A stretch of DNA of 64,000 nucleotides from Hyphomicrobium sp. NDB2Meth4 (GTDB lineage Bacteria > Pseudomonadota > Alphaproteobacteria > Rhizobiales > Hyphomicrobiaceae), in contig NZ_FPEJ01000003.1 in NCBI RefSeq assembly GCF_900117445.1, positions 434,001 through 498,000 on the forward strand, in the 5' to 3' direction. The notes below the pieces were generated by a model. The model ran no database searches, had not been told where the DNA came from, and saw only the letters and a program-made list of their open reading frames with translations. The position numbers and the translations under genes are program-made. Positions within the stretch are counted from its first letter, which is position 1, and the number at the start of each line of letters is the position of its first letter. Below are positions 29,099-37,996 of the stretch, in pieces.

Positions 29099-29965
29099 CT
29101 AGTGGCGCACCGATATGCCGAAGAACGGGTTGTAGCGGTCGGCGGCGGCGGTCAGCCCGAAGTTGATTCCACCATCGAGCTGCACGTTGTCGGTCAGCGC
29201 ATATGTCCAGCCGCCGCCCACCATCACCTCATCCCCGCGCGGATCATCGGTGCCGAACACGCCAACGAACTCGACATAGGTGTCGAACTTGTCGGTCCAG
29301 TCATAGCACAGCGCAGACGTCGTAATGTATTCCGCGTGATACCCTCGCCCGCTTTCATTCTTAACGGCGAGCACGCCGATGTTGATGCCGAGGTCGAACT
29401 GCGCCGGCAGCAAAAATGCAATCGGCGCTACCAACCCACCCTCGACGTCCGACGCGCCGATGCCATTGTCAGCGTCGGTCGGCAGCGTCACGAACGGCAA
29501 GAGCGCCGCTGCCGAACCGCGCTGTTGAAAATCGTCATTGCCCCATAGATTGATCTTGGCGCGGACATCAACACTGCCGATCCCATCGCTGCGCTCGGAT
29601 ACGGCACCGTCCCCGCCTCCCGTTCGCAGCAGCCCATACGGTTGCCACACGAGGCTCAGCTCCGCGTCGTTCGTCAGACCTATGCGCAAGTTGGTTCCGG
29701 CGAACTCATAGCTATCGCTTGCGATCCCATCCGCATCTGGCCTCGATCGCGCGTATCCGAACGCGGTCGTCTCTGTCTGCCAATGACCCGCATCGACCGT
29801 AAACGGCACCTCGGTAGTGTCCGGGCGGTCGGTCGTCATCTCGCGCATCATCGAGCGCGGAGTCGGATTGAAAAGGTTGTACTGCGCCTTGTCGCCCGCA
29901 TTGGCAGCACCCGCCAACGCCAGAGCAAACCCCACGGCAGCACTTCTGCTTGTCGACGCACTCAC
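29099..29965 (-). CDS. Outer-membrane beta-barrel protein, MetA-pathway-like transporter family
   Basis: A 288-aa protein with a signal peptide (cut near GAANAGD) and repeated amphipathic beta-strand patterns. The segment MTTDRPDTTEVPFTVDAGHWQTE, taken in pieces, and TNLRIGLTNDAELSLVW are typical of the Phenol_MetA_deg-like outer-membrane family. It ends in an aromatic/basic C-terminus (FGISVRH). It is divergent from mntR across about 120 bp holding repeated AAGTTAG boxes, so a link to manganese supply or homeostasis is plausible. The transported substrate is unknown. Confidence 0.75.
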   Translation of the reverse strand: MSASTSRSAAVGFALALAGAANAGDKAQYNLFNPTPRSMMREMTTDRPDTTEVPFTVDAGHWQTETTAFGYARSRPDADGIASDSYEFAGTNLRIGLTNDAELSLVWQPYGLLRTGGGDGAVSERSDGIGSVDVRAKINLWGNDDFQQRGSAAALLPFVTLPTDADNGIGASDVEGGLVAPIAFLLPAQFDLGINIGVLAVKNESGRGYHAEYITTSALCYDWTDKFDTYVEFVGVFGTDDPRGDEVMVGGGWTYALTDNVQLDGGINFGLTAAADRYNPFFGISVRH

Positions 29966-30013
29966 CGGCTCGTCCCCTCACCCAGCCGACGAACGTCAGT
30001 CAGCCCACAACAA

Positions 30014-30049
30014 CTAAGTTAGCTGTAGCTAAGTTAGGTTGCGCTAACT
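30014..30049. promoter_or_regulatory. Candidate MntR operator: repeated AAGTTAG boxes
   Basis: CTAAGTTAG occurs at 30014-30022 and again at 30029-30037, exactly 15 bp apart. An inverted copy CTAACTT is at 30043-30049. The outermost copies are flanked by ACAACAA and TTGTTGT, so the whole element is an extended imperfect dyad. It lies 38 bp before mntR and 49 bp before the divergent outer-membrane gene, well placed to control both. Confidence 0.6.
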
Positions 30050-30086
30050 TTTGTTGTCAAGCCGGGAGTGCGCTAAAACGCAAGGC

Positions 30087-30551
30087 ATGGATTCGCCACG
30101 CAAAAGAACCTCGACAGCCCAGCCGCGCGCGCCGGCCGACCACGCCGAGCGCTTTCGCCGCGTGCGCGATGCGCATCAGTCGGAAACCGCCGAAGACTAT
30201 GTTGAGATCATCGCCGAGCTCATCGGCGAGAAGGGCGAAGCGCGCCTCGTCGATCTTGCCGAGTGCTTCGGTGTCACCAAGGCGACCGTGAACAACACCA
30301 TCCAGCGCCTGCAGCGCGACGGCTTCGTCACCAGCGAGCCCTACCGGGCCATCTTCCTCACCGATAAGGGACGCAAGCTGGCCGCCGCCTCACGCGAGCG
30401 CCACCTGGTCGTGCGCGACCTGCTGATCTCTTTGGGGATCGATCCCGAGACCGCCGAGGCCGACGCCGAAGGCATCGAGCATCACGTCAGCAAAACGACG
30501 CTCGAAGCCTTCCGCCGGCACCTCGCCAAGCAGCGCCGCCCGCGCGACTAA
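30087..30551 (+). CDS. mntR: Manganese-responsive regulator MntR (DtxR family)
   Basis: A 154-aa DtxR-family protein that closely follows the E. coli MntR pattern: RFRRVRDAHQSETAEDYVE, a winged helix (LVDLAECFGVTKATVNNTIQRL), FLTDKGRKLAAASRERH, and the metal-site region EADAEGIEHHVSKTTLEAF. It lacks a C-terminal SH3-like domain, as MntR does. In the family it represses Mn import genes when Mn(II) is bound. The frame opens at 30051, but ATG 30087 gives the family start. Its stop overlaps the convergent nspC stop by 4 nt. Confidence 0.92.
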   Translation: MDSPRKRTSTAQPRAPADHAERFRRVRDAHQSETAEDYVEIIAELIGEKGEARLVDLAECFGVTKATVNNTIQRLQRDGFVTSEPYRAIFLTDKGRKLAAASRERHLVVRDLLISLGIDPETAEADAEGIEHHVSKTTLEAFRRHLAKQRRPRD

Positions 30552-31708
30552 ACCTTCGCCGCCGCCTTGGCGCCGAGCGTGTGGCGGAAGTCGTCGTACC
30601 CGAACGTGCCGACCACGCGATAGCTGCCGTCCTCGTCGAGAATGGCGAGGTCCGGCCTCGGTGTCCCATTGAACGTGGTGTTCTTCACGAACGAGTACTG
30701 CATCATGTCCGTGAACACGATCCGGCTCCCCACCTCGAGCGGCTCGGGGAATGAATATTCGCCGATGATGTCACCCGTCATGCACGTCTTGCCGCCGAGG
30801 ATGTAGTCGTGCGCGTGAACGCCAGCCTTGTCCGCTCCGATCACCTGCGGCGTATACGGTACCTCCAGCACGTCCGGCATGTGGCAGCTCGCCGACGTGT
30901 CGAGAATGGCGATGTTCTTCGCGTTCCAGTGCAGTCCGATCACCGAGGCAACAAGGTAGCCTGTATCGACCACGATCCCGCCACCCGGCTCTAAAATGAC
31001 CTCCACGCCAAACTCCGCGCGGAACGCCTTGATCGCCGCGATCAGCTTGTCGACGTCATAGCCCGGCTTGTTGATGAAGTGGCCGCCGCCGAAGTTCACC
31101 GCCTTTACCTGACGGATGTACGGCGCGAAATCGCGCGCAACCCGCTCGATCAGCCCGACGGAGCCATCAGCCATGCTCTCGCACAGCGCGTGCGCATGGA
31201 AGATATCGATCTCGCCCCACGGCAATTCGTCGATCTGTTCGCGCGTCGTGCCAAAACGCGAGCACGGCGCGCACGGATCATACAGCGCCCCGCCCAGCGT
31301 CGCATTGGAATAGCCCGGGTTGATGCGCACGCCGATTTTCGCACCGGCAGCTTTGGCGATACCGCCGAACCGCGCCATCTGCTCCGGCGAGTTGAAATAG
31401 ATGTGGTTGGCAATGCCCGCCAGGCGCTCTACCTCACCTGGCGAGTAGGCCGGCGCGTAGACGTGCACCTCCTTGCCGAACTCCTCCGCCCCCATGCGCG
31501 CCTCGAACTCGCCGCTCGCCGTCGAGCCGTCCAGCACATCGCGCATCAGCGGGAAAGCCGCCGGCATCGCCCACGCCTTGGTGGCGAGCAGGATCTTACA
31601 GCCGGCCTCGCGGCGGATGCGCGCGACGGTCTCGAGATTGCGCTTCAGCGCAGCAACATCCAGCACATAGGCAGGCGTCGCCATCTCGGCGGGCAGCTTC
31701 AACGTCAT
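30548..31708 (-). CDS. nspC: Carboxynorspermidine/carboxyspermidine decarboxylase
   Basis: A PLP-dependent, alanine-racemase-fold (type III) decarboxylase that removes CO2 from carboxyspermidine or carboxynorspermidine, the last step of the aspartate-semialdehyde route to polyamines. The PLP lysine is K44 in ILLATKAWA. Other marks are FGGGHFINKPGYD, ILEPGGGIVVDTG and DTSASCHMPDVLEVPY. A TTG at 31723 is possible, but ATG 31708 is preferred; length 386 aa. Its partner synthase lies 1.6 kb upstream on the same strand. Confidence 0.95.
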   Translation of the reverse strand: MTLKLPAEMATPAYVLDVAALKRNLETVARIRREAGCKILLATKAWAMPAAFPLMRDVLDGSTASGEFEARMGAEEFGKEVHVYAPAYSPGEVERLAGIANHIYFNSPEQMARFGGIAKAAGAKIGVRINPGYSNATLGGALYDPCAPCSRFGTTREQIDELPWGEIDIFHAHALCESMADGSVGLIERVARDFAPYIRQVKAVNFGGGHFINKPGYDVDKLIAAIKAFRAEFGVEVILEPGGGIVVDTGYLVASVIGLHWNAKNIAILDTSASCHMPDVLEVPYTPQVIGADKAGVHAHDYILGGKTCMTGDIIGEYSFPEPLEVGSRIVFTDMMQYSFVKNTTFNGTPRPDLAILDEDGSYRVVGTFGYDDFRHTLGAKAAAKV

Positions 31709-31806
31709 GGCAGAAAATCCCAAGGTGCCGGCAGACCATCTTCCGGGGCCAGCTATATGGCATTGCCGCGCGCCAGTTGAAAGTGACAGCGCGTAGCGGA
31801 AAGGCC

Positions 31807-33144
31807 CTAGCGCCCGCGCATGTCAGCCAGATGATTGCTGACGGTCTCGATCACCCGCTCATCGCGCATATAGGCGTTGTGGTACAGCGCATCGCTCAGG
31901 TGCTTCCACATCGTATCGGGGTCGGCGAGGCCGCCCTCCGGCCCATCGGCGGCAACCACCGATGAATAGAGCTTGTGCGCAGCAACGAAGATTGCCTCGT
32001 CGTCGATGCCGCCGAGATTGACGACCTCGAGCCGCGCCTCGCGCACCACTTTTACGTACGGCGGCAGGTGGCCGACGCCCGTCAGCACATAGGCGCCATC
32101 CCCGCCGTAAGCAGCGCCCACCACGCCGCCATGAATTGCCCCCGTAAGCGTCTTCGCCCACAGCCAAGCCCCGCCCATCCGCGCAATCAGCACAACTGCG
32201 CCAAAAATAGCGGCATAAACCAGCGGAACCAGCAGCAGAAATGTCAGGTCCGCAGCAGCGCCGAGGCCGAATTCGCCCGCGCGAAACTTCTCGATCAGTG
32301 GCGTGAAGAAGTAGCCCGCGGTCGCCGCAAAGAAGACGACGGTGCCGACTACGCCAGCGAGCCGCGCAAATGCCGTCAGCGAGCGCCGCGCGCTGGCGAC
32401 GGTGACGTATTGCGGCGAGATCGCCGCGGCCGTCTCCAGTAGCCGCATCGCTTCATCGCGCGGGCTGTGGATCACCAGCCACTGCTCGTCGCGGATGCCG
32501 CGGCTGCAGCGCGCGCGATTACGGCGACGCCATAGTAGCGTGCGCAGGCCGCGCCACGCGCTCCAGAGAGAAAGCGCCAGCAGGCCGCCGAAGAACACGA
32601 GCGTCTCGATGATCTTGTTGGTGCCCGAGCCCAGGATCGTCACCAGGTACCAGACCATGATCGGCGCGATGACGAACCCCATCACCGCCTGGAACAGCGC
32701 GATCAGCCACGGCACCGTCTTGAGGCGCCGCTTGAAGAACGGCGTGCCGAACGTCACCACTCCGCCCCGCAGCGGCGAAGGCGGCATCAGTGCCAGCGCC
32801 TCCGCGGTCACGTTGCCGCCGTGGCTGTGCGCGATGATCGAATAGGAAGCGCCGGACTTCTCCAGCTTGGCGAGCGTCCGCGCCAGATTGAGCGAACCCA
32901 GCAGCCGGTCGAAATCCGAATTCTTGCCCGTCCAATGCACCGGCAGGATCTCGACGTCGCCGATCCCGCGCTTTGCCAGCGCCTCGGTCAGCTGATTGGC
33001 AAACTCAGAACCCCTCTGCCACCAGCGCTCACCGGCATCGTCATCATGCTGACTGTTAGTGCCGTGAACCGTCACCACGACGTGGCGTGCTGCGGGAGCG
33101 CTCGGCGGCTCCGCGGCCCCCGACGGCTCGCTGGCTTGAGACAT
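31807..33144 (-). CDS. Membrane-anchored alpha/beta hydrolase fold protein
   Basis: The N-terminal part has an alpha/beta hydrolase pattern: VVVTVHGTNSQ near residues 22-32 and the nucleophile elbow HSHGG with S107. Family members with the HSxGG elbow include lipase-like and esterase-like proteins. The middle carries two hydrophobic pairs (around VPWLIALFQAVMGFVIAPIMV and LAGVVGTVVFFAATAGYFF, in pieces) and further segments, so the enzyme is probably an integral membrane protein. The substrate is unknown. ATG 33144 is chosen (GGAGG site); the frame opens at 33225. It sits between the two polyamine genes, but a terminator separates it from the upstream synthase. Confidence 0.75.
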   Translation of the reverse strand: MSQASEPSGAAEPPSAPAARHVVVTVHGTNSQHDDDAGERWWQRGSEFANQLTEALAKRGIGDVEILPVHWTGKNSDFDRLLGSLNLARTLAKLEKSGASYSIIAHSHGGNVTAEALALMPPSPLRGGVVTFGTPFFKRRLKTVPWLIALFQAVMGFVIAPIMVWYLVTILGSGTNKIIETLVFFGGLLALSLWSAWRGLRTLLWRRRNRARCSRGIRDEQWLVIHSPRDEAMRLLETAAAISPQYVTVASARRSLTAFARLAGVVGTVVFFAATAGYFFTPLIEKFRAGEFGLGAAADLTFLLLVPLVYAAIFGAVVLIARMGGAWLWAKTLTGAIHGGVVGAAYGGDGAYVLTGVGHLPPYVKVVREARLEVVNLGGIDDEAIFVAAHKLYSSVVAADGPEGGLADPDTMWKHLSDALYHNAYMRDERVIETVSNHLADMRGR

Positions 33145-33210
33145 GATCCTCCGCCGGTACGCGGTCGCTCGGCAACGTTTCCCCCATGATGCCGGACGAA
33201 ATATGACAAC

Positions 33211-33237
33211 AAAAAAGGGTGGCATGAGCCACCCTTT
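33211..33237 (-). terminator. Rho-independent terminator of the carboxyspermidine synthase gene
   Basis: A 10-bp perfect stem (AAAGGGTGGC with GCCACCCTTT) has a 4-nt loop. Read on the minus strand, the stem runs into TTTTTT, so it terminates transcription coming from the gene at 33269-34486. Confidence 0.85.
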
Positions 33238-33268
33238 AATTGCAACCCGCTGCTCAGAAAAACAGGGA

Positions 33269-34486
33269 TCAGGTCTTCACGGCGAACAGCTCGGCCTGCT
33301 CGGCAGTATCGAGCTCGCGCACGTGCCACGGCAGCCCCTGCTTGCCGATCTCATCCATGAACGGCTTCGGCGGAAGCTGCTCGACGTTGTAGACGCCGCC
33401 CGGCTTCTTCCAGGAGCCGTTGAACAGCATCATCGCGCCGACGACCGGCGGCACGCCCGTGGTGTACGACACCGCCTGCGCGCCCGTCTCCTTGAACGCC
33501 TGCTCGTGATGGCAAACGTTGTAGATCATCGCGCGCTTCGGCTTGCCGTCCTTCGTACCGGTGAAGATGCAGCCGATCGACGTGCGCCCGGTATAGCCCT
33601 CGCCAAGCGACGACGGCGGCGGCAGCAGCTCCTTCAGGAACTCCATCGGAATGACCGGATTGCCCTTGTACATGACGGGGTCGATGCGCGTCATGCCTAC
33701 GTTCTGCAGCACTTCGAGGTGCTTGATGTAGTTGTCCGAGAACGTCATCCAGAAGCGGATCTGCTTCAGGCCGCGGATGTTCTCGACGAGGCTCTCTTCC
33801 TCCTCGTGATAGATGAGGTAGCTCTTGCGCGGACCGACCTCCGGATAGTCGATCATCGCCGAGATCGACAACGGATCGATGTCGATCCATTCGCCGTTCT
33901 TCCAATATTTGCCGCGCTGCGTCACCTCGCGGAGATTGATCTCCGGATTGAAGTTGGTGGCGAACGCCTTGCCGTGGCTGCCGTCATTGCAATCGATGAT
34001 GTCGATCGTCTCGATCGTGTCGAACAGGAACTCCTGCGCGTAAGCGCAATAGATGTTCGACTGCCCGGGATCGAACCCGCAGCCGAGGATCGCCATGATC
34101 CCCTTGTCCTTGAAGCGGTCCTGATACTTCCACTGCCACGAGTACTCGAACTTCGCGACGTCGCGCGGCTCATAGTTGGCGGTGTCCATATAGTGCACGC
34201 CCGCTTCCAGGCAGGCATCCATGATCGGCAGGTCCTGATACGGCAGCGCCATGTTGATCACCAGGTCAGGCTTGACCTTGTTGATCAGCGCCACCGTCTC
34301 GGCGACGTTATCGGCATCGACTTGGCTGATCTCGATCGGCGTGACGCAGCGCTTGGCCACCGCTTCGCAGCTGGCAATCCGGCGCGAGGCCAGATGCACC
34401 CGCTTGAACACGTCGCGGTTCATCGCGCACTTCTGTGCGGTAACAGAACCCGCCGCGCCGGCGCCGATGATGAGGACACCTTCCAA
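33269..34486 (-). CDS. Carboxynorspermidine/carboxyspermidine synthase (saccharopine dehydrogenase family)
   Basis: A 405-aa NADPH-dependent dehydrogenase that condenses L-aspartate semialdehyde with putrescine or diaminopropane to a carboxy-polyamine. The Rossmann loop LIIGAGAAGSVT sits at residues 5-16. ASRRIASCEAVAKR, NMALPYQDL, GCGFDPGQSN and the C-terminal LPPKPFMDEIGKQGLPWHV region follow the CASDH/Lys1-like pattern. The start is taken as TTG at 34486, which has GGGAG upstream and begins directly at the Rossmann fold; the frame is open to 34531. It forms a pathway pair with nspC. Confidence 0.93.
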   Translation of the reverse strand: MEGVLIIGAGAAGSVTAQKCAMNRDVFKRVHLASRRIASCEAVAKRCVTPIEISQVDADNVAETVALINKVKPDLVINMALPYQDLPIMDACLEAGVHYMDTANYEPRDVAKFEYSWQWKYQDRFKDKGIMAILGCGFDPGQSNIYCAYAQEFLFDTIETIDIIDCNDGSHGKAFATNFNPEINLREVTQRGKYWKNGEWIDIDPLSISAMIDYPEVGPRKSYLIYHEEEESLVENIRGLKQIRFWMTFSDNYIKHLEVLQNVGMTRIDPVMYKGNPVIPMEFLKELLPPPSSLGEGYTGRTSIGCIFTGTKDGKPKRAMIYNVCHHEQAFKETGAQAVSYTTGVPPVVGAMMLFNGSWKKPGGVYNVEQLPPKPFMDEIGKQGLPWHVRELDTAEQAELFAVKT

Positions 34487-34679
34487 TTCGCATCTCCCGC
34501 TGACAAGGATGGAAGCCTGGAGCACGCCCATGCCGCTCCGAGGCGAGGGAATTAGTGCAGCCGCACCCCGAGTACAATACCTATGTGCTTAACGCCTATT
34601 TGTGACAGAGCTTGCGAATGCGACGCAAAACTGTCTTCTGCCTCCTTGAAGCACAGGCGTAGGGCGTGCAGGGGCGGCC

Positions 34680-35756
34680 GTGACTGATCAATCTCACAAC
34701 GAAATCCCTGCCGGAGCCGTCAGCCTGGCGGACTACGAGCGCCTCGCATCGGAGCGTCTCCATCCCAAGGCCTGGGCATTTCTCTCCGGTGGCGCCGCCG
34801 ATGAAATCACCATGCGCTGGAACCGCGAGGCGTTCGACCGGCTCCAGCTTCTTCCGCGCGTGCTGCGCGGAGCCGCCAGCGCCGATTCCCGGCTGGAATT
34901 GTTCGGCCGCGCCTTTTCCCATCCGATCCTTCTCGCCCCAGTCGCCTACCATCGGCTCGCACACCCGCATGGAGAGCTGGGCACCGCCGCCGCTGCGGCC
35001 GCGCAGGAAGCGGGCCTCGTGCTCAGTACGCTCTCCTCGGAGACCTTGGAGGACGTGGCCGCGGTGGCCGGACCGCGCCGCTGGCTGCAGCTTTATCTGC
35101 AGCCCCAGCGCGCTGACACGCTCGACCTTGTCCGCCGCGCCGAGGCCGCCGGCTACGAGGCCCTGGTCCTCACCGTCGACGCCCCGATCAATGGCGTACG
35201 TGATCACGAGCGTCGCGCCGCCTTTGCTCTCCCGACCGGCATCGCCGCCGCAAACCTCGCTCGCTACGCGCAGCTCCCCTCAGGTGGCCTTGAGCAGCTC
35301 ATGGCGCTCGCCCCAACCTGGGAGGACGTCGAATGGATCATCGGAGAGACCAAGCTTCCCGTAGTCCTGAAGGGCATCCTCCATTCTGACGACGCCGAGC
35401 TTGCCGTTGCCAGCGGCGCGGCCGGCATCATCGTCTCCAACCACGGCGGCCGCACCCTGGACACCATCCCGCCGACCCTCGACCTCCTGCCCTCGGTCGT
35501 CAGCCAGATCGAAGGGCGCATCCCCGTGCTGATGGACGGCGGCATCCGCCGCGGCACCGACGTCTTGAAGGCGATGGCCCTCGGCGCCAGCGCCGTTCTC
35601 GTCGGTCGTCCTATCGTCTATGGGCTCGCCGTCGCCGGTCCGCTCGGCGTCGCGCACGTGTTGCGTCTACTCGGCGACGAGTTCGCCATTGCCATGGCGC
35701 TGACGGGGTGCGCTACCCTCGCCGACATCCCCCGCGCCAATCTCATCCGGCGGTGA
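34680..35756 (+). CDS. FMN-dependent alpha-hydroxy-acid oxidase/dehydrogenase
   Basis: A 358-aa TIM-barrel flavoprotein of the glycolate/lactate oxidase family. It oxidises an L-2-hydroxy acid such as lactate, glycolate or mandelate. The active-site marks are present: Y19 near the N-terminus, LQLYLQP, LTVDAP, K231 (VVLKGIL), and the catalytic SNHGGR with H255 and R258. MDGGIRRGTDVLKAMALGASAV forms the FMN phosphate site. No signal or membrane-insertion segment is seen, which argues for a soluble oxidase. The start is GTG at 34680 with AGGGG upstream. Confidence 0.92.
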   Translation: MTDQSHNEIPAGAVSLADYERLASERLHPKAWAFLSGGAADEITMRWNREAFDRLQLLPRVLRGAASADSRLELFGRAFSHPILLAPVAYHRLAHPHGELGTAAAAAAQEAGLVLSTLSSETLEDVAAVAGPRRWLQLYLQPQRADTLDLVRRAEAAGYEALVLTVDAPINGVRDHERRAAFALPTGIAAANLARYAQLPSGGLEQLMALAPTWEDVEWIIGETKLPVVLKGILHSDDAELAVASGAAGIIVSNHGGRTLDTIPPTLDLLPSVVSQIEGRIPVLMDGGIRRGTDVLKAMALGASAVLVGRPIVYGLAVAGPLGVAHVLRLLGDEFAIAMALTGCATLADIPRANLIRR

Positions 35757-35817
35757 GCCGGGCGAAGGTTGTGCTAACGTGCAGGCAATTCGATCCTCCT
35801 GAACGGGACGTGGCACC

Positions 35818-36075
35818 ATGGAACTTGCACCGATGTCTTTTCTGGGCTGGCTGATCATCGGCGCCCTGGCCGGCTGGCTCGCCGGCAAGATCGTGGTCGG
35901 CTACGGCTATGGCTTCGTTGGAAACATCGTCATTGGCATTTTAGGCGCCTGCATCGGCGGCCTCATTCTGCCCAAGCTCGGCATCGTTCCGGAATCGACC
36001 GGCGCTAATTTTGTCGCCGCGACGCTCGGCGCCGTGATCCTTCTGTTTCTGCTGGGTCTGCTGCGGCAGCGCTGA
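35818..36075 (+). CDS. GlsB/YeaQ/YmgE family stress-associated membrane protein
   Basis: An 85-aa inner-membrane protein with three glycine-rich hydrophobic segments: LGWLIIGALAGWLAGKIV, VGNIVIGILGACIGGLIL and FVAATLGAVILLFLLGLL. This is the transglycosylase-associated protein family, often stress induced; the biochemical role is unknown. An internal ATG at 35833 is an alternative start. Confidence 0.93.
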   Translation: MELAPMSFLGWLIIGALAGWLAGKIVVGYGYGFVGNIVIGILGACIGGLILPKLGIVPESTGANFVAATLGAVILLFLLGLLRQR

Positions 36076-36178
36076 TTGCGTACAATTTCACCGAATTTCT
36101 ACAAACCCCAGCAACGGCCCTCTGTGATTATGCCCCGATCGCAATGATCCGACACCGGATCGTCCGTTTGGGCTGACA

Positions 36179-37459
36179 ATGATTCTCGATATGCCGACCA
36201 TTTCGCTCGTGTCCCTGTCGGCAACGACGCTCGTCGGCTTGCTGCTGTGTTTCGTCTGGTGGCGCGAACGCAGCAACCCTCTCATCGGTTGGTGGGGTGT
36301 GGGCCAACTGTTGATGGCATCCGGCATCGCGTTTGCTGCCGCCTCTTCCTTCGTCAACGATCAGGCTTTGTCGGCGTTCGGCCAGTCGCTGATGGTTCTT
36401 TCGGCAGCCATCTCATGGATGGCCATACGCGAATTCGCGGGGCGCTCGCTAAACCCGCTTCTGGTCGCGGTTTGGCCCTGCACCTTCATCATCCTCTGCG
36501 CGAGCATTGCAGTCTCGTTCGATCAGCGCCTGATCCTCGCCAGCACGCTGCTCGGCATCCTCTACCTCTTCGCAGCCGCCGAATTCACGCGCCAGCATAA
36601 TGAGCGCCTCGTCGCACGCTGGCCTGCGATCGTACTGCTGGCCGTGCTCGGCCTCAGCTACCTCGCTTGGATGCCACTAACGTTGACCATGCCCGTGCGC
36701 GAAGCCGGTCTCGTTTACGCCAGCGCCTGGATGCCAGCCGTCGTTCTCATAGCCCTCCTCGGCCGTATTGCGCTGGCGTTTGTTGTGCTCGCTATCGTCA
36801 AAGAGCGTGAGGAAGTCCGCCAGCGCATGTTCGCGTTGACCGATTCCCTGACCGGCCTGCCCAACCGCCGTGCCCTGTTCGATGCCGCCGACGCGCTCAC
36901 CGAGGAGCAGAGATTTTCCAACGGCGAAGCCATGTCCATCTCCGTCCTGGTCTTCGACCTCGATCACTTCAAGAAGATCAACGACACCTACGGCCATCGC
37001 CTCGGGGATCAGGTGCTGAAGCTCTTTTCCGAGACCCTGCTCGACACGCTCGACGAGGACTGCATCGTTGGCCGCCTGGGGGGCGAGGAGTTCGCCGCAA
37101 TTCTCCCGGGCGCCGGTTTGCGCGCAGCCACCGAGGCGGCGGAGGACGTCCGGCTGGCATTCGCCGCCGCTGCAACGGTTGTGGAAGGCCATGAGGTGTC
37201 GGGCACGGTGAGCATCGGCGTCGCCGCGTCCAATGACGCCCTATGCGACATCGGCAGCCTGTTCCATCGCGCGGACGGCGCCCTCTATGCAGCCAAGCTG
37301 GCAGGGCGCAACCGGGTGCAGTCCGTGACGCCATCCGATCCCAGCCAATTCGATGGTTGGAGTGTCGAGACAACCACGCCAAGATGGTTTGATGATCGCT
37401 CCGAGGCCGCCAACCCCATGCGCACACGCCGCTACCGCGGGTCCGTCGACGCGGCATAG
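36179..37459 (+). CDS. Membrane diguanylate cyclase (GGDEF domain)
   Basis: The first ~205 residues contain six or seven hydrophobic segments and form a membrane sensor of unknown ligand. A GGDEF domain follows, beginning at DSLTGLPNRRALF (222-234), with FDLDHFKKINDTYGHRLGDQVL (metal and GTP binding) and the active-site GGEEF at 301-305. All catalytic marks are intact, so c-di-GMP synthesis is likely. I see no RxxD inhibitory site five residues upstream of GGEEF, so product feedback may be absent. No phosphodiesterase partner is adjacent. Confidence 0.92.
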   Translation: MILDMPTISLVSLSATTLVGLLLCFVWWRERSNPLIGWWGVGQLLMASGIAFAAASSFVNDQALSAFGQSLMVLSAAISWMAIREFAGRSLNPLLVAVWPCTFIILCASIAVSFDQRLILASTLLGILYLFAAAEFTRQHNERLVARWPAIVLLAVLGLSYLAWMPLTLTMPVREAGLVYASAWMPAVVLIALLGRIALAFVVLAIVKEREEVRQRMFALTDSLTGLPNRRALFDAADALTEEQRFSNGEAMSISVLVFDLDHFKKINDTYGHRLGDQVLKLFSETLLDTLDEDCIVGRLGGEEFAAILPGAGLRAATEAAEDVRLAFAAAATVVEGHEVSGTVSIGVAASNDALCDIGSLFHRADGALYAAKLAGRNRVQSVTPSDPSQFDGWSVETTTPRWFDDRSEAANPMRTRRYRGSVDAA

Positions 37460-37617
37460 CGACCTTTCAGCCCTCCGGCGTCCTGACGACTTGAAAAACA
37501 GCAATCGCGTAAGGTAGGTACTGCGGCTTCTCCGTCGAGTGCGACCGCCATGGCGCACGAACAAGCGCCCGCGAGCGCACCAGCATCGCCACCCGGCGAT
37601 ACGCGAGGGAAACAGAG

Positions 37618-37947
37618 ATGGATGCCGCGACACTCTACGCCGTCATGAGCCTGGCCTCGGGCCCCAAGCGGATGACGACGCAGAAGTTCCCTACTGTCGC
37701 CATGTGCGAGCAGGAAGCGCAGAAGCTCCGCAAGAAGACGTCCATGAAGGATGCCATCTTCTATTGCGTCAAGCGCAAGCCAGATTCATCAGAGCGCAAG
37801 GCCGTGCAGGAGGCTCAGGCCGCCGCCCGCAAGCGCGCTATGCAAATGCAGATGCAAAAGCAGAAGCAGGGCGCCCAGGCGCAGGGTGCAGGGCCCATCG
37901 GCATGCCGCGCGATTTCTACAGCGGTACGACGCCGCCACAACAATAG
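37618..37947 (+). CDS. Hypothetical protein with Gln/Lys-rich C-terminus, 109 aa
   Basis: An unrecognised small soluble protein. The N-terminal half resembles short stress or host proteins with two cysteines (MCEQEAQ and FYCVKRK). The second half is low-complexity, with a run of alternating Met/Gln/Lys residues and then Gly/Pro. A GGGAAACAGAG stretch precedes the ATG. It lies 49 bp before the purine permease gene. Confidence 0.6.
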   Translation: MDAATLYAVMSLASGPKRMTTQKFPTVAMCEQEAQKLRKKTSMKDAIFYCVKRKPDSSERKAVQEAQAAARKRAMQMQMQKQKQGAQAQGAGPIGMPRDFYSGTTPPQQ

Positions 37948-37996
37948 CGCACCGGGCACCCTCATAGCGGTGCCTCGCAGAGGGGGATGTGGGGCA

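Noticed and set aside
33145-33225. Upstream extension of the hydrolase gene to 472 aa
   Set aside because: The added 27 residues overlap the terminator of the neighbouring gene and are preceded by no ribosome binding site, whereas ATG 33144 has GGAGG.
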